A DNA stretch of 59,853 bases from Acidimicrobiales bacterium (GCA_017883135.1 JADGOE010000012.1:1-59853), one strand, 5' to 3'. Shown: positions 1 to 9,471, numbered from the stretch's first letter. Program-made: numbers and translations. The notes: a model not told the origin generated them from the letters alone.

Positions 1-831
<831 letters not shown>

Positions 832-849
832 CCGGGACGGTACCGAGTC

Positions 850-1365
850 ATGGCTGACGACAATCTGTTTCTCATCGACCTGGTCACCCCGGAGCGAATC
901 CTGCTGACCGGGTCGGCCTCCGAGGTGATCCTCCGCACCGGCGAGGGCGACGTGACCTTCCTGGCCGGCCACACCCCACTGGTGGGAACGGTCGAGCCCG
1001 GCGTGGTGCGGGTGGCCCTTCCGGAGGGGGGGGAGGCCCGGGTGGCGGTCCACGGGGGGTTCGTACAGGTCGAACAAGGTGTCAGCATCGAGCCCGATGC
1101 AGCCGACGGCACCGGCCCGGCCACGTCCGGCACCCGGGTCACCTTGCTTGCCGGGGTGGCCGAACTGGCCGAGGAGATCGACACCGACCGGGCTCGTCTC
1201 GCCCTCGAAGGGGCCGAGTCTCGAGTGGCGGAACTCACCGCCGCCGGCGGTCGCGGCAGTGGTGAGGGCGACGAGCCCGACACCGAGCTGGTCGAAGCCG
1301 AGGCCGCACTCCTGCGTGCCCAGGTGCGCCTCGAGGCCACCGAGGCCGCTTCCGCCACCTCCTGA
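850..1365 (+). CDS. atpC: F1Fo ATP synthase subunit epsilon
   Basis: The central-stalk epsilon subunit couples rotation to catalysis and damps ATP hydrolysis. The first 85 residues match the beta-sandwich domain (TPERILLTGSASEVIL, GDVTFLAGHTPLVGTVEPG, VHGGFVQVE). The C-terminal part is rich in Ala, Glu and Arg, as expected for the two regulatory helices. At 171 residues it is longer than the common 130-140; the extra length is an acidic, Gly-rich linker within the helical region (around residue 135). The ATG at 850 follows atpD by 18 bp. It is the last gene of the operon; about 190 bp without a gene separate it from the convergent VOC gene. Confidence 0.93.
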   Translation: MADDNLFLIDLVTPERILLTGSASEVILRTGEGDVTFLAGHTPLVGTVEPGVVRVALPEGGEARVAVHGGFVQVEQGVSIEPDAADGTGPATSGTRVTLLAGVAELAEEIDTDRARLALEGAESRVAELTAAGGRGSGEGDEPDTELVEAEAALLRAQVRLEATEAASATS

Positions 1366-1552
1366 TCCGACCAGCCGACAGTACCGGGCGTCACGCTGCG
1401 GTGTGCGATGGTCGGTTCGTCCGAGACCGCCAGCCAGAACCGGCGCCGGTGTCCGTCGGGGACATGCACCTGAGCGGCCCGGTCAGGGTCGACGTCGATT
1501 GTCACCGGGGTAGGGGAGGTACCCGTCGGCTGCCGCGTCCGCGGCCGCCGGA

Positions 1553-2332
1553 TCAGTCGGGGGACGTGCGGAGCTTGAACTGAGCGCCCGTCGGATCCGT
1601 CGCCGCGGCCAGGCGGCCGTACGGCGTGTCCTCGGCGTCGAGCACCACCGCACCTCCAAGCGCCTTCACCGAGGTCAGCGCGACGTCGACGTCGTCGACC
1701 TCCCAGTAGATCGACCAGTGGGAGCCCACGCCATCGGGAAGGAACGAGGTCGCGTCACCGATGCCGGCCAGGTCGCCCCCGCCACCGGGATCCCGCATCG
1801 TCGTGTACCGGAAGTCGTCGCTGTCCCCGACGACGGTGGTGTCCCAGTGGAACACCGAGCGGTAGAAGTCGACGGCGGCGGCGTGGTCCCGCGTGAGCAG
1901 CTCGCACCAGCTCGGTGCGCCGTGCTCGTTGAGGACGGTGAACCCCGGGAAGGTCCCGGCCTGCCAGGTGCCGAGGTGGGCGCCGGTCGGATCGATCGGC
2001 ACCGCCTGGGTACCGAGGTCGGCGATCGGTATGGCTGCCGACAGGAGCTGGCCGCCGCCCGCCTCGGCCGCCGCGAGCGTCCGGACGATGTCGTCGGTGT
2101 CCAGGTAGATGCTCCACGTGTCGTTGGCCACCATGTCGCCCATGTCCCCCATGCCTCCGGCGACGGGGACGCCTCCACGAGTGAACATGAAGTAGCCGCC
2201 GAACTCCGGGTTTGCCTCCTGGGCCTCCCAGCCGAACAGTTCCGTGTAGAACCTGCGACTGCCGTCGACGTCGGAGGTCCAGAGATCGGCCCAGCAGGGA
2301 GATCCGAGAGGTGCGCTGTCACGGGTGGTCAT
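1553..2332 (-). CDS. Two-domain VOC (glyoxalase/bleomycin resistance fold) protein
   Basis: It encodes 259 residues with two tandem VOC domains (about 10-125 and 135-255). Each opens with the typical pattern, WADLWTSDVDGSRRFYTELFGW and then WCELLTRDHAAAVDFYRSVF, and each ends with the family's DPTGA motif. Such two-domain proteins usually bind a metal and a small electrophilic or hydrophobic ligand; the substrate here is unknown. The ATG at 2332 has a good ribosome site (AAGGAG, 5 nt spacing). It lies downstream of an ECF sigma factor gene on the same strand with a 200 bp gap, and VOC proteins are common neighbours of this sigma class. It may therefore be a regulon member or a stress-response enzyme. 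Confidence 0.85.
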   Translation of the reverse strand: MTTRDSAPLGSPCWADLWTSDVDGSRRFYTELFGWEAQEANPEFGGYFMFTRGGVPVAGGMGDMGDMVANDTWSIYLDTDDIVRTLAAAEAGGGQLLSAAIPIADLGTQAVPIDPTGAHLGTWQAGTFPGFTVLNEHGAPSWCELLTRDHAAAVDFYRSVFHWDTTVVGDSDDFRYTTMRDPGGGGDLAGIGDATSFLPDGVGSHWSIYWEVDDVDVALTSVKALGGAVVLDAEDTPYGRLAAATDPTGAQFKLRTSPD

Positions 2333-2532
2333 GGGTGCTCCTTGGGTTCCGGTGGTTCGGTCGATGGAGGAGACGGACCCGGGGTCCCGGACTCATCGGT
2401 CCATGGACGATTCTCACGGATCCGCGGCCTAGGTGCACGAGGCCCACCACGCCGTCGAGAGGGCTCGGCGACGGCGCCAGCATCCGAACGGGGTCACTCC
2501 TTGCGCATCAGGTCGGGCACGGACCCACCGGA

Positions 2533-3516
2533 CTATCCGTCGAGGCGGAGGGGGAGGTCGAACTCGGGAAAGAGCCGCTCGGGTTCCAGGAAGTCCAAGA
2601 AGAAGTTCATTCCGGTGATCCGCCCGCCGGAGATCTCCAGCACCTGGATTGCCCACGGCGCAAAGCCGCCGTCCGGATCGGGGCGGTACTGGCCGAAGGC
2701 GGGACAGCCATTGGCCGAGGTGGGGAGGAGACGTGATCCGCGGCAGGCGCTCGGACCGGGCTGCACCATCCAGCGTCCGATGTCCTCGGCCCCTCGCAGC
2801 CACATGGCGAATGGCGGCATCGACTGCACCGTGTCCTGGTGCAGCAACGTCACCAAGAGCTCGATGTCGTAGCGCTCGAAGGCGTCGACGTAGTGCCCGA
2901 GCAGCTCGGTGTCGACGATGTCCAGGGGCTGGGCGTGATGTTCGGGCGGGAGAGAGCGCAGGGTGGCCCGAGCGCGTTGCAGCGCACTGTTGATGGCCGG
3001 CACAGTCGAGTCGAGGAGCTCGGCCACTTCGGTCACGTGCCAGCCCAGCACCTCGCAGAGGATGAGGGCGGCGCGCTGGCGGGCCGGCAGGTGCTCGAGC
3101 GCGGTGACGAACGCCAGCCGGATCGACTCCCGGTACTGGGCGACCTCGGCCGGGTCGGTCCCTTCGGGCGCCACGCTGGTATCGGAGACGGGAGTGACCC
3201 ACAGGACCTCGGGCAGCAGTTGCCCGAGGTGGGTCTCGTCGGGCGGTGAGGACGGACCCATGTCCACGGGCCGGGCCCGGCGCTGAACCTGGCGGTGCAT
3301 GTCGATGCACACGTTGGTGGCGATCCGGTAGAGCCACGATCGCAGGCTGGACCGCCCTTCGAATCGCTCGGAGTAGCGCCAGGCCCGCAGCATCGCCTCT
3401 TGGACAGCGTCCTCGGCTTCGAAGCCCGAGCCGAGCATTCGGTAGCAGTAGCCGGTCAACTCCCGGCGGAACGGCTCCAGGTCGGATGGGGCCACGGGTC
3501 CCTCGCGTACTGCCAC
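2533..3516 (-). CDS. ECF RNA polymerase sigma factor with C-terminal SnoaL-like domain (SigG/TIGR02960-like)
   Basis: This 327-residue sigma-70 family regulator has region 2 at about residues 12-75 (GYCYRMLGSGFEAEDAVQEA, then FEGRSSLRSWLYRIATNVC) and region 4 at about 125-185 (LPARQRAALILCEVLGWHVTEVAELL). A C-terminal domain of about 130 residues (YVDAFERYDIELLVTLLHQD) resembles the SnoaL/NTF2 fold that tunes activity in this ECF class. No anti-sigma gene is adjacent, which suits sigma factors controlled by their own C-terminal domain. The GTG at 3516 lies 8 nt after a TAGGAT hexamer, suggesting a leaderless message. It is divergent from a YCII-domain gene and upstream of a VOC gene. Its inducing signal is not visible. 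Confidence 0.88.
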   Translation of the reverse strand: MAVREGPVAPSDLEPFRRELTGYCYRMLGSGFEAEDAVQEAMLRAWRYSERFEGRSSLRSWLYRIATNVCIDMHRQVQRRARPVDMGPSSPPDETHLGQLLPEVLWVTPVSDTSVAPEGTDPAEVAQYRESIRLAFVTALEHLPARQRAALILCEVLGWHVTEVAELLDSTVPAINSALQRARATLRSLPPEHHAQPLDIVDTELLGHYVDAFERYDIELLVTLLHQDTVQSMPPFAMWLRGAEDIGRWMVQPGPSACRGSRLLPTSANGCPAFGQYRPDPDGGFAPWAIQVLEISGGRITGMNFFLDFLEPERLFPEFDLPLRLDG

Positions 3517-3524
3517 GGTACGGC

Positions 3525-3530
3525 ATCCTA
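3525..3530 (-). promoter_or_regulatory. -10 hexamer TAGGAT of the ECF sigma gene
   Basis: Read on the minus strand, TAGGAT ends 8 nt before the GTG start of the sigma gene. This matches the leaderless layout repeated elsewhere in the window. Confidence 0.45.
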
Positions 3531-3691
3531 CCGAGGTGCCGCCGAGGGTTCGTGTTGCGTCCCGTTGGCCTGTCGCTCCGTTCCGGTGTGGCCGCTACCG
3601 TGCCGCGATGAGTCACGGGACCCGGCTCCGTCGTATCGGGTGGCCCCGAACCGGTTCGCCACGATGCCGGATCGATATGAGAGGAGCCGCC

Positions 3692-4036
3692 ATGTCGCAG
3701 TACCTCCTGGCCGTCCACGCGGTGGACGGCGATGCCCCACTCGAACCCGAGGTCATCGAGCAGATGCACGCGGACGTCGCCGCGTTCAATGCCGAGGTGC
3801 GGACCGCGGGCGCCTGGGTGTTCGCCGGCGGCCTGTATCCGCCCGATCAGGCCACGGTCGTGCGTTCCCAGGACGGCCGTGTGACGACCACGGACGGCCT
3901 GTTCGCCCGGTCGAAGCAGCGCCTCAGTGGGATGTGGATCATCGAGGCACCAGACATGGACGCCGCGGTGGCCTGGGCGGCGAAGGGTGCAGCCGCCTGC
4001 AGGGGACCGGTCGAGGTGCGGCCGTTCGGGGAGTAG
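3692..4036 (+). CDS. YCII (DGPF)-domain protein
   Basis: This small cytoplasmic protein of 114 residues carries one YCII domain: it starts MSQYLLAVHAVDG, has a DGLFARSKQRLSG stretch in the middle and ends with a KGAAACRGPVEVRPFGE tail. DGPF/YCII proteins are recurrent partners of ECF sigma factors, and one is transcribed divergently just upstream. The ATG at 3692 was chosen because it has a GAGGAG ribosome site 5 nt upstream and fits the family N-terminus; the frame is open further upstream but shows no similarity. Molecular function is unknown for the family, although a possible enzymatic role has been proposed for some members. Confidence 0.85.
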   Translation: MSQYLLAVHAVDGDAPLEPEVIEQMHADVAAFNAEVRTAGAWVFAGGLYPPDQATVVRSQDGRVTTTDGLFARSKQRLSGMWIIEAPDMDAAVAWAAKGAAACRGPVEVRPFGE

Positions 4037-4217
4037 CGAGTCCGCCGGCTGGCTGCGAAGGGCGAGCCGGAGCCCGCATCCGTCCTCCGTGCGTATGGTT
4101 GGCACGCGCCCGACAACGGATTCGGGGATCCCCCTTAGCGCCTGGCGAGCAGCTAGGAGCGGAGCCGGACGTGTCCCAGCACGTCGACGTCAGTTCCCAC
4201 GGTGACCCCGACACCAG

Positions 4218-4245
4218 CCAACGGACGGGGAGGTCCGTCCGTTGG
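4218..4245. terminator. Perfect 11-bp hairpin after glpX
   Basis: CCAACGGACGG and CCGTCCGTTGG form a perfect 11-bp stem around a 6-nt loop, beginning 1 nt past the glpX stop codon on the minus strand. No T-run follows, as is common for actinobacterial terminators. Confidence 0.75.
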
Positions 4246-4246
4246 C

Positions 4247-5242
4247 TCAGCCGAATTCGATGGCGCTGTACTCGGACAGCTTGTGCAGCGGGTGCCGTGC
4301 ATCGATCAACCGCACCGTGCCCGACTTGGAGCGCATCACCAGCGACTGGGTGTTGGCCCCGAACTCGTCGTAGCGGACTCCTTCGAGCAGCTCCCCGTCG
4401 GTGATCCCGGTGGCGGCGAAGAAGCAGTTGTCGCCGCGGACCAGGTCGTTGGTGGTGAGCACGTCATCCAGGTCGTAGCCGAGGTCGAGGGCGGCCTGGC
4501 GCTCACCCTCGTCGCGGGGCCAGAGCCGGCCCTGGATCTCGCCGCCCATCGACTTGAGTGCGGCTGCGGTGATGACCCCCTCCGGCGTCCCTCCGATCCC
4601 GACCAGGACATCCACACCGGTGTCCGGCCACGAAGTGGCGATGGCCCCGGCGACGTCACCGTCGGTGATCAGGCGGATGCGCGCTCCGGTCCTCCGCACG
4701 GAAGCGATGAGCTCCCCGTGGCGCGGCCGGTCGAGGATGACCACGGTGAGGTCCCGCACCGAGGCCCCTTTGGCTTTGGCCACCGCCAAGAGGTTGTCCT
4801 CGATGGGCAGGGTGATGTCGATGGCCCCCACGCCGGCCGGCCCCACGGCCAGCTTCTCCATGTAGACACAGGGCCCGGGGTCGAACATGGTGCCCCGCTC
4901 GGAGACGGCGATCACCGCCAGCGCGCCGCCCCGCCCGAGGGCGGTGGACGTGGTCCCGTCGATGGGGTCGACGGCGATGTCGGTCTTGGGAGGGGTCCCG
5001 TCTCCGATGCGCTCGCCGTTGAACAGCATGGGCGCGTTGTCCTTCTCGCCCTCGCCGATCACCACCACACCGTCCATGGCGATGGTGGACAACACGATCC
5101 GCATGGCGTTGACGGCGGCGCCGTCGGCACCTTCCTTGTCACCCCGCCCCATCCATCGCGACGCGGCCAGCGCGGAGGCTTCCGTGACGCGGACCAGTTC
5201 CATGGCCAGGTTGCGATCGGGTGCCTGTGCGGAGGGGGTCAC
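4247..5242 (-). CDS. glpX: Class II fructose-1,6-bisphosphatase
   Basis: This gluconeogenic phosphatase converts fructose 1,6-bisphosphate to fructose 6-phosphate. Family signatures include [20 protein letters not shown] at the N-terminus, [33 protein letters not shown] and the metal-binding DPIDGTT motif. The GTG at 5242 gives 331 residues, in line with actinobacterial GlpX. The frame continues upstream to 5302, but that extension is not conserved. A TATCGT hexamer lies 8 nt before this GTG. It stands alone, followed by a strong hairpin, and is divergent from the acyl-CoA mutase gene. In actinobacteria GlpX is usually the main fructose bisphosphatase. Confidence 0.95.
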   Translation of the reverse strand: MTPSAQAPDRNLAMELVRVTEASALAASRWMGRGDKEGADGAAVNAMRIVLSTIAMDGVVVIGEGEKDNAPMLFNGERIGDGTPPKTDIAVDPIDGTTSTALGRGGALAVIAVSERGTMFDPGPCVYMEKLAVGPAGVGAIDITLPIEDNLLAVAKAKGASVRDLTVVILDRPRHGELIASVRRTGARIRLITDGDVAGAIATSWPDTGVDVLVGIGGTPEGVITAAALKSMGGEIQGRLWPRDEGERQAALDLGYDLDDVLTTNDLVRGDNCFFAATGITDGELLEGVRYDEFGANTQSLVMRSKSGTVRLIDARHPLHKLSEYSAIEFG

Positions 5243-5250
5243 GGGTCCGA

Positions 5251-5256
5251 ACGATA
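5251..5256 (-). promoter_or_regulatory. -10 hexamer TATCGT of glpX
   Basis: On the minus strand TATCGT ends 8 nt before the GTG chosen for glpX. It supports both a near-leaderless message and that start over the longer open frame. Confidence 0.45.
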
Positions 5257-5366
5257 GTGGCTGGCGAGGGCACGAATCGGCCGGAGGGCGGAGCGGGCGC
5301 ACGGAGCGGGCTTGCGCCGGGGGTTCGCCCGGCCCGCCCGGGCCGCCCGGGGTCCACCGACCTCCC

Positions 5367-5372
5367 TATGCT
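5367..5372 (+). promoter_or_regulatory. -10 hexamer TATGCT of the acyl-CoA mutase gene
   Basis: TATGCT is followed by exactly 6 nt and then GTG at 5379. This spacing would place the transcription start on the start codon. Confidence 0.55.
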
Positions 5373-5378
5373 GGCCCG

Positions 5379-7091
5379 GTGGAATCACGTGACGAGCCCC
5401 AGGCCATGTCGGGATTTGCGGAGTGGCAGGAGGCCTTCGCTGCGGCGACCCTCCGGGACGCGGATTTCGAGACGATGTCAGGGGTCCCCCTCGACCCGGT
5501 CTACGGCGCGGGGCCAGAGGCCGGCCAGGGCGTCGGCTACGACGAAGGCAGCGCCGACCAGCGGTCCCCCGGGGAGTGGCCCGGGGTCTTCCCCTACACG
5601 CGGGGTTCGTTTGCCTCCATGTACCGCTCCAAATTGTGGACCATGCGGATGTTCGCCGGGTTCGGGACGGCCGAGGACACCAACGCCCGTTTCCACGACA
5701 TCCTGCGGGCCGGGGGAGACGGCCTGTCGGTGGCCTACGACCTGCCCACCCTGATGGGCCGCGACTCCGACGACCCGGTGTGCGAAGGAGAGGTGGGCCG
5801 GTGCGGTGTGGCCGTGGACACCCTGGCCGACGCCAAGGACCTCTTCGCCGGCATCGACCTCGGGACCACCACCACCTCGATGACCATCAACTCGCCTGCG
5901 GCCATGTGCTTCGCCATGTACGTGTCGGCCGCAGAGGAGGCGGGGACCGAGCGGAAGCAGCTGGGCGGCACCCTCCAGAACGACATCTTGAAGGAGTACC
6001 AGGCCCAGAAGGAGTACATCTTCCCGCCCCGCCCGTCGCTGCGGCTGGTCACCGACATCATCCGCTACAGCGCGGCGGAGATGCCCCGGTTCCACCCGGT
6101 GTCGGTCTCCGGCTACCACATCCGCGAGGCCGGCTCGACGGCCGCCCACGAGCTGGCGTTCACCCTGGCGAACGGGTTCGCCTACGTGGAGGCGGCCAGG
6201 GCGGCCGGTCTCGGGGTCGACGAGTTCGCCCCGCGCCTGTCCTTCTTCTTCAACGCCCACATCGACTTCTTCGAGGAGATCGCCAAGTACCGGGCGGCCC
6301 GTCGCATCTGGGCACAGTGGATGCGGGACCGCTACGGCGCCGAGGATCCGCGTTCGCTGATCTGCCGGTTCCACACCCAGACCGCCGGGGTCTCGCTGAC
6401 GGCCCAACAGCCGGAGCTCAACATCGTGCGGACAGCCATCGAGGCGCTGGCCGGGGTGCTGGGCGGTACCCAGAGCCTCCACACCAACTCGATGGACGAG
6501 GTGTTGGCCCTGCCCACCGACAAGGCGGCCCGCATCGCCCTGCGCACCCAACAGGTCATCGCCAACGAGACCGGCGTGGCCAACGTGGCCGATCCCCTGG
6601 GCGGATCGTGGTTCGTCGAGGCGTTGACCGACCAGATGCAGGCGCAGGCCGAGGCGGTCTTCGCCCACCTCGACGAGCTCGGCGGCGGGTCGATCCTCGA
6701 CGGGGTGATCGCAGGCATCGAGTCCAACTGGTTCCAGGGTGAGATCGCCGATGCCGCCTACCGCTTCCAGCGGAAGGTCTCGGCCGACCGCATGGTCATC
6801 GTCGGCGTGAACGGCTTCACCGGGGGAAACGAGGACGCGGGGTTGCAGACCCTCCAGATCGGCCCCGAGGTGGAAGAGGCCCAGCGCAAGCGGCTGGCCG
6901 AGGTGAAGCGGCACCGGTCAGGGGCCGGGGTCGAGGTGGCGCTCGCCCGCCTGGCCACCGATGCGGGGCACTCGGACCGTAACCTGATGCCGGCCATCTT
7001 CGAGGCCGTGCGGGCCTACGCGACGGTGGGAGAGATGGTGAACGCCCTGGCCGACGTGTTCGGCCGTTGGGAGGAGCACGCGGTCATCTGA
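5379..7091 (+). CDS. icmA: B12-dependent acyl-CoA mutase large subunit, isobutyryl-CoA mutase type
   Basis: This 570-residue TIM-barrel subunit has acyl-CoA mutase landmarks: FPYTRGSFASMYRSKLWTMR, GLSVAYDLPTLMGRDSDDP, PRLSFFFNAHIDFFEEIAKY and GGTQSLHTNSMDEVLALP. No cobalamin-binding domain follows, so a separate small subunit must exist elsewhere. Aligned by eye to Propionibacterium MutB, the positions of Tyr89 and Arg207 are Phe (MRMFAGF) and Gln (EYQAQKEY). In characterised enzymes that pair marks isobutyryl-CoA mutase rather than methylmalonyl-CoA mutase. GTG 5379 fits a leaderless promoter; ATG 5406 is the alternative. murA and the mutase chaperone meaB follow on the same strand. Family assignment is certain; substrate is inference. 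Confidence 0.9.
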   Translation: MESRDEPQAMSGFAEWQEAFAAATLRDADFETMSGVPLDPVYGAGPEAGQGVGYDEGSADQRSPGEWPGVFPYTRGSFASMYRSKLWTMRMFAGFGTAEDTNARFHDILRAGGDGLSVAYDLPTLMGRDSDDPVCEGEVGRCGVAVDTLADAKDLFAGIDLGTTTTSMTINSPAAMCFAMYVSAAEEAGTERKQLGGTLQNDILKEYQAQKEYIFPPRPSLRLVTDIIRYSAAEMPRFHPVSVSGYHIREAGSTAAHELAFTLANGFAYVEAARAAGLGVDEFAPRLSFFFNAHIDFFEEIAKYRAARRIWAQWMRDRYGAEDPRSLICRFHTQTAGVSLTAQQPELNIVRTAIEALAGVLGGTQSLHTNSMDEVLALPTDKAARIALRTQQVIANETGVANVADPLGGSWFVEALTDQMQAQAEAVFAHLDELGGGSILDGVIAGIESNWFQGEIADAAYRFQRKVSADRMVIVGVNGFTGGNEDAGLQTLQIGPEVEEAQRKRLAEVKRHRSGAGVEVALARLATDAGHSDRNLMPAIFEAVRAYATVGEMVNALADVFGRWEEHAVI

Positions 7092-7116
7092 TCACGGGGC
7101 GGTGGGGCGGGCGGGC

Positions 7117-7122
7117 CATACT
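7117..7122 (+). promoter_or_regulatory. -10 hexamer CATACT of murA
   Basis: CATACT is followed by 6 nt and then the GTG of murA at 7129, giving the leaderless spacing. Confidence 0.5.
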
Positions 7123-7128
7123 GGTGGG

Positions 7129-8409
7129 GTGGACCGCCTCGTCGTCAGCCCCACCGGGCCCCTGTCGGGTGCCGTGCGTTCAGGTGGGGCCAAGAACTCG
7201 GTCCTCAAGCTGATGGCGGCCTGCCTGCTGGCGGAGGGCCGCCACGTCCTCACCAACGTTCCCGCGATCACCGACGTGGACATCATGGGCGAGGTGCTCG
7301 GGGCCATGGGGGTGGACGTGAGGCGTGGCCGGACGCCCGACGAGCTGGTGGTGGTCACCCCGGCCGACGTGGTCCCCGAAGCCCCGTACGAACTGGTGGA
7401 GAAGATGCGTGCCTCGGTGGTGGTGCTCGGCCCGCTCCTGGCCCGCCACGGGCGGGCGAAGGTGTCGATGCCCGGGGGCGATGATTTCGGCCCCCGGCCG
7501 ATCGACATGCACCTGCACGCCCTCGAGGCGATGGGTGCGGTGTTCGAGTCGTCCCACGGCAACCTCGAGGGCAGAGTCGAGTCCACGGTGGCCTCGGTGC
7601 CGCGCCTGGTGGGCAACCGGGTCGTCCTCGAGTACCCCAGCCACACCGGGACCGACAACGTGCTGATGGCGGCCACCTTGGCCAAGGGGACCACGGTCAT
7701 CGAGAATGCCGCCCGCGAGCCCGAGGTGCGCGACCTGGCCGAGTTCCTCAACTCGATGGGGGCCCGGGTCAGCGGCGCGGGCACCTCGCGTATCGAGGTC
7801 GAAGGCGTCGACGCCCTGCATCCGGCCACCCACGCCGTCATCCCGGACCGGTTGGTGGTGGCCACCTTTCTGGTGGCGGCCGGTCTGACCGGCGGCGACG
7901 TGGTGGTGGAGGACGGCCGGCCCGATCACATGGACATGCTCATCCGCAAACTGGTGGCAATGGGGATCGAGATCACCCAGACGCCCGAAGGCCTGCGGGC
8001 CTGCCGGGGGGCGTCGGACCCTCTGGCCTCGGTCGACCTGGCCACCCTGCCCTACCCGGGCTTCGCCACCGACTACAAACCGCTGTTGGTCACCTTGCTC
8101 ACCGTGGCCGACGGTGTGGGCATCGTCACCGAAAACCTCTTCTTCGGCCGCTTCCGTTACGTGGAGGAGTTGCGCCGGATGGGAGCCGATATCCGAACCG
8201 AGGGCCACCATGCCGTGGTCCGCGGCGTCGCGCGCCTGTCGGGTGCACCTGTCCGGGCCTTCGACGTGCGCGCTGGGGCCGCGTTGGTGCTGGCCGGCCT
8301 GGTGGCCGACGGCGAGACGGTGATCACCGACGCCCGTCACATCGACCGAGGGTATGAGGACCTCGACGGCAAGCTGACCTCGCTCGGTGCGCACGTGGTC
8401 CGTGCCTGA
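7129..8409 (+). CDS. murA: UDP-N-acetylglucosamine 1-carboxyvinyltransferase
   Basis: The first committed step of peptidoglycan synthesis: MurA transfers enolpyruvate from PEP to UDP-GlcNAc in the cytoplasm. The protein has 426 residues (usual about 420). It keeps the N-terminal GGAKNSVLKLMAA with the substrate-binding Lys-Asn, and the EYPSHTGTDNVLMAATLA and PYPGFATDYKPLLVTLL segments. At the active-site loop, where most enzymes have PGGC, it has PGGD (Asp about residue 118). That Cys-to-Asp exchange is the known basis of intrinsic fosfomycin resistance in mycobacterial MurA. The GTG at 7129 is preferred over the in-frame ATG at 7102 because of the family N-terminus and the leaderless hexamer. 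Confidence 0.96.
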   Translation: MDRLVVSPTGPLSGAVRSGGAKNSVLKLMAACLLAEGRHVLTNVPAITDVDIMGEVLGAMGVDVRRGRTPDELVVVTPADVVPEAPYELVEKMRASVVVLGPLLARHGRAKVSMPGGDDFGPRPIDMHLHALEAMGAVFESSHGNLEGRVESTVASVPRLVGNRVVLEYPSHTGTDNVLMAATLAKGTTVIENAAREPEVRDLAEFLNSMGARVSGAGTSRIEVEGVDALHPATHAVIPDRLVVATFLVAAGLTGGDVVVEDGRPDHMDMLIRKLVAMGIEITQTPEGLRACRGASDPLASVDLATLPYPGFATDYKPLLVTLLTVADGVGIVTENLFFGRFRYVEELRRMGADIRTEGHHAVVRGVARLSGAPVRAFDVRAGAALVLAGLVADGETVITDARHIDRGYEDLDGKLTSLGAHVVRA

Positions 8410-8443
8410 CGGCCCGACTCCCTCCGGATACGCTCTCACCCTC

Positions 8444-9430
8444 ATGGCGAACCCCATCAGCTCGGATCCCTCGACCCTCATCGAAGCGGCTCGCGACGGT
8501 GATCGCGTGGCGCTGGCCCGTCTGCTGTCACTGGTGGAGCGGGGCGGGGACGGATCCCGGGCGGTCGCCGCCCTGGCCTACAAGACGCCCGGTCAGGCCT
8601 ACACGGTGGGCATCACCGGGGCACCGGGCGCCGGCAAGTCGACGCTCACCGACCACCTGATCACCTTGGGGCGCGAACGGGGATTCGACGGAGGGGACCA
8701 GGTGGCGGTGCTGGCCATCGACCCCTCGTCGCCCTTCTCCGGCGGGGCCATCCTCGGCGACCGGGTGCGAATGCAGAGCCACTCCCTCGACGACGGGGTG
8801 TTCATCCGCTCGATGGCCACCCGTGGCCACCTCGGAGGACTGGCGGTGGCGGTGCCCGATGCGGTCAGGCTGCTGTCTGCCGTCGGCATACCCATCGTGC
8901 TCGTCGAGACGGTGGGTGTCGGCCAGCAGGAAGTGGCGGTGGCGTCGGCCACCGACACCACCGTCGTGGTGGTGAACCCCGGTTGGGGGGATGCCATCCA
9001 GGCCAACAAGGCGGGCCTGCTCGAGATCGCCGATCTCTTCGTCATCAACAAGGCCGACCGACCGGGTGCCCGCGAGACCCGACGGGATCTCGAGCTGATG
9101 CTCGACCTCACCGAGTTGGGCCCGTGGCGTCCCCAGATCGTGGAGACGGTGGCCTCGACCGGCGACGGGGTCGAAGCGCTGTGGGTCGCGATCGGTGAGC
9201 ACCGCCGCCATCTCATTGGTGGGGGGACCCTCGACGACCTCCGGCGTCGGCGGCTCACCCGCGAGTTCCACCAGATCCTGCTGGCTCGGGTCGAGCAGCA
9301 GATCGACCAGCTGATGGCGTCCGACCGTTTCGCTGCGATCACCGCGGCCATGGAGGGTGGCGACCTCGACCCCTACGAAGCTGCTGACCGGTTGCTCTCC
9401 GCGTGGGGCCGACCGCCCACCGGCGCCTGA
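8444..9430 (+). CDS. meaB: G-protein chaperone of B12-dependent acyl-CoA mutases (MeaB/ArgK family)
   Basis: This P-loop GTPase guards and reloads the adenosylcobalamin mutase. It has 328 residues with a Walker A motif (GAPGAGKST, about residues 58-66), LAIDPSSPFSGGAILGDRVR, ETVGVGQQEVAVA as the Walker B/G3 region, and NKAD as G4. The C-terminal helices used for dimerisation are present. The gene follows murA by 34 bp and lies 1.4 kb after the mutase large subunit, the usual co-localisation with methylmalonyl- or isobutyryl-CoA mutases. ATG 8444 was chosen because the family starts close to LIEAARDGDRVALARLLSL; the frame is open 57 bp further upstream. Confidence 0.95.
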   Translation: MANPISSDPSTLIEAARDGDRVALARLLSLVERGGDGSRAVAALAYKTPGQAYTVGITGAPGAGKSTLTDHLITLGRERGFDGGDQVAVLAIDPSSPFSGGAILGDRVRMQSHSLDDGVFIRSMATRGHLGGLAVAVPDAVRLLSAVGIPIVLVETVGVGQQEVAVASATDTTVVVVNPGWGDAIQANKAGLLEIADLFVINKADRPGARETRRDLELMLDLTELGPWRPQIVETVASTGDGVEALWVAIGEHRRHLIGGGTLDDLRRRRLTREFHQILLARVEQQIDQLMASDRFAAITAAMEGGDLDPYEAADRLLSAWGRPPTGA

Positions 9431-9459
9431 ACCCGTCCGATCGACCCGGAGCACTCGGG

Positions 9460-9465
9460 TAGCGT
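9460..9465 (+). promoter_or_regulatory. -10 hexamer TAGCGT of treS
   Basis: TAGCGT is followed by 6 nt and then the GTG of treS at 9472, giving the leaderless spacing. Confidence 0.5.
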
Positions 9466-9471
9466 GCGCAC

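Noticed and set aside
4887-5378. Upstream extension of the acyl-CoA mutase frame
   Set aside because: It is antisense to glpX and low in complexity; the mutase family starts close to 5379-5406.
5478-6914. 478-codon minus-strand frame opposite the acyl-CoA mutase
   Set aside because: It is the complement of well-conserved mutase codons; the His/Gly/Leu-rich product has no motif.
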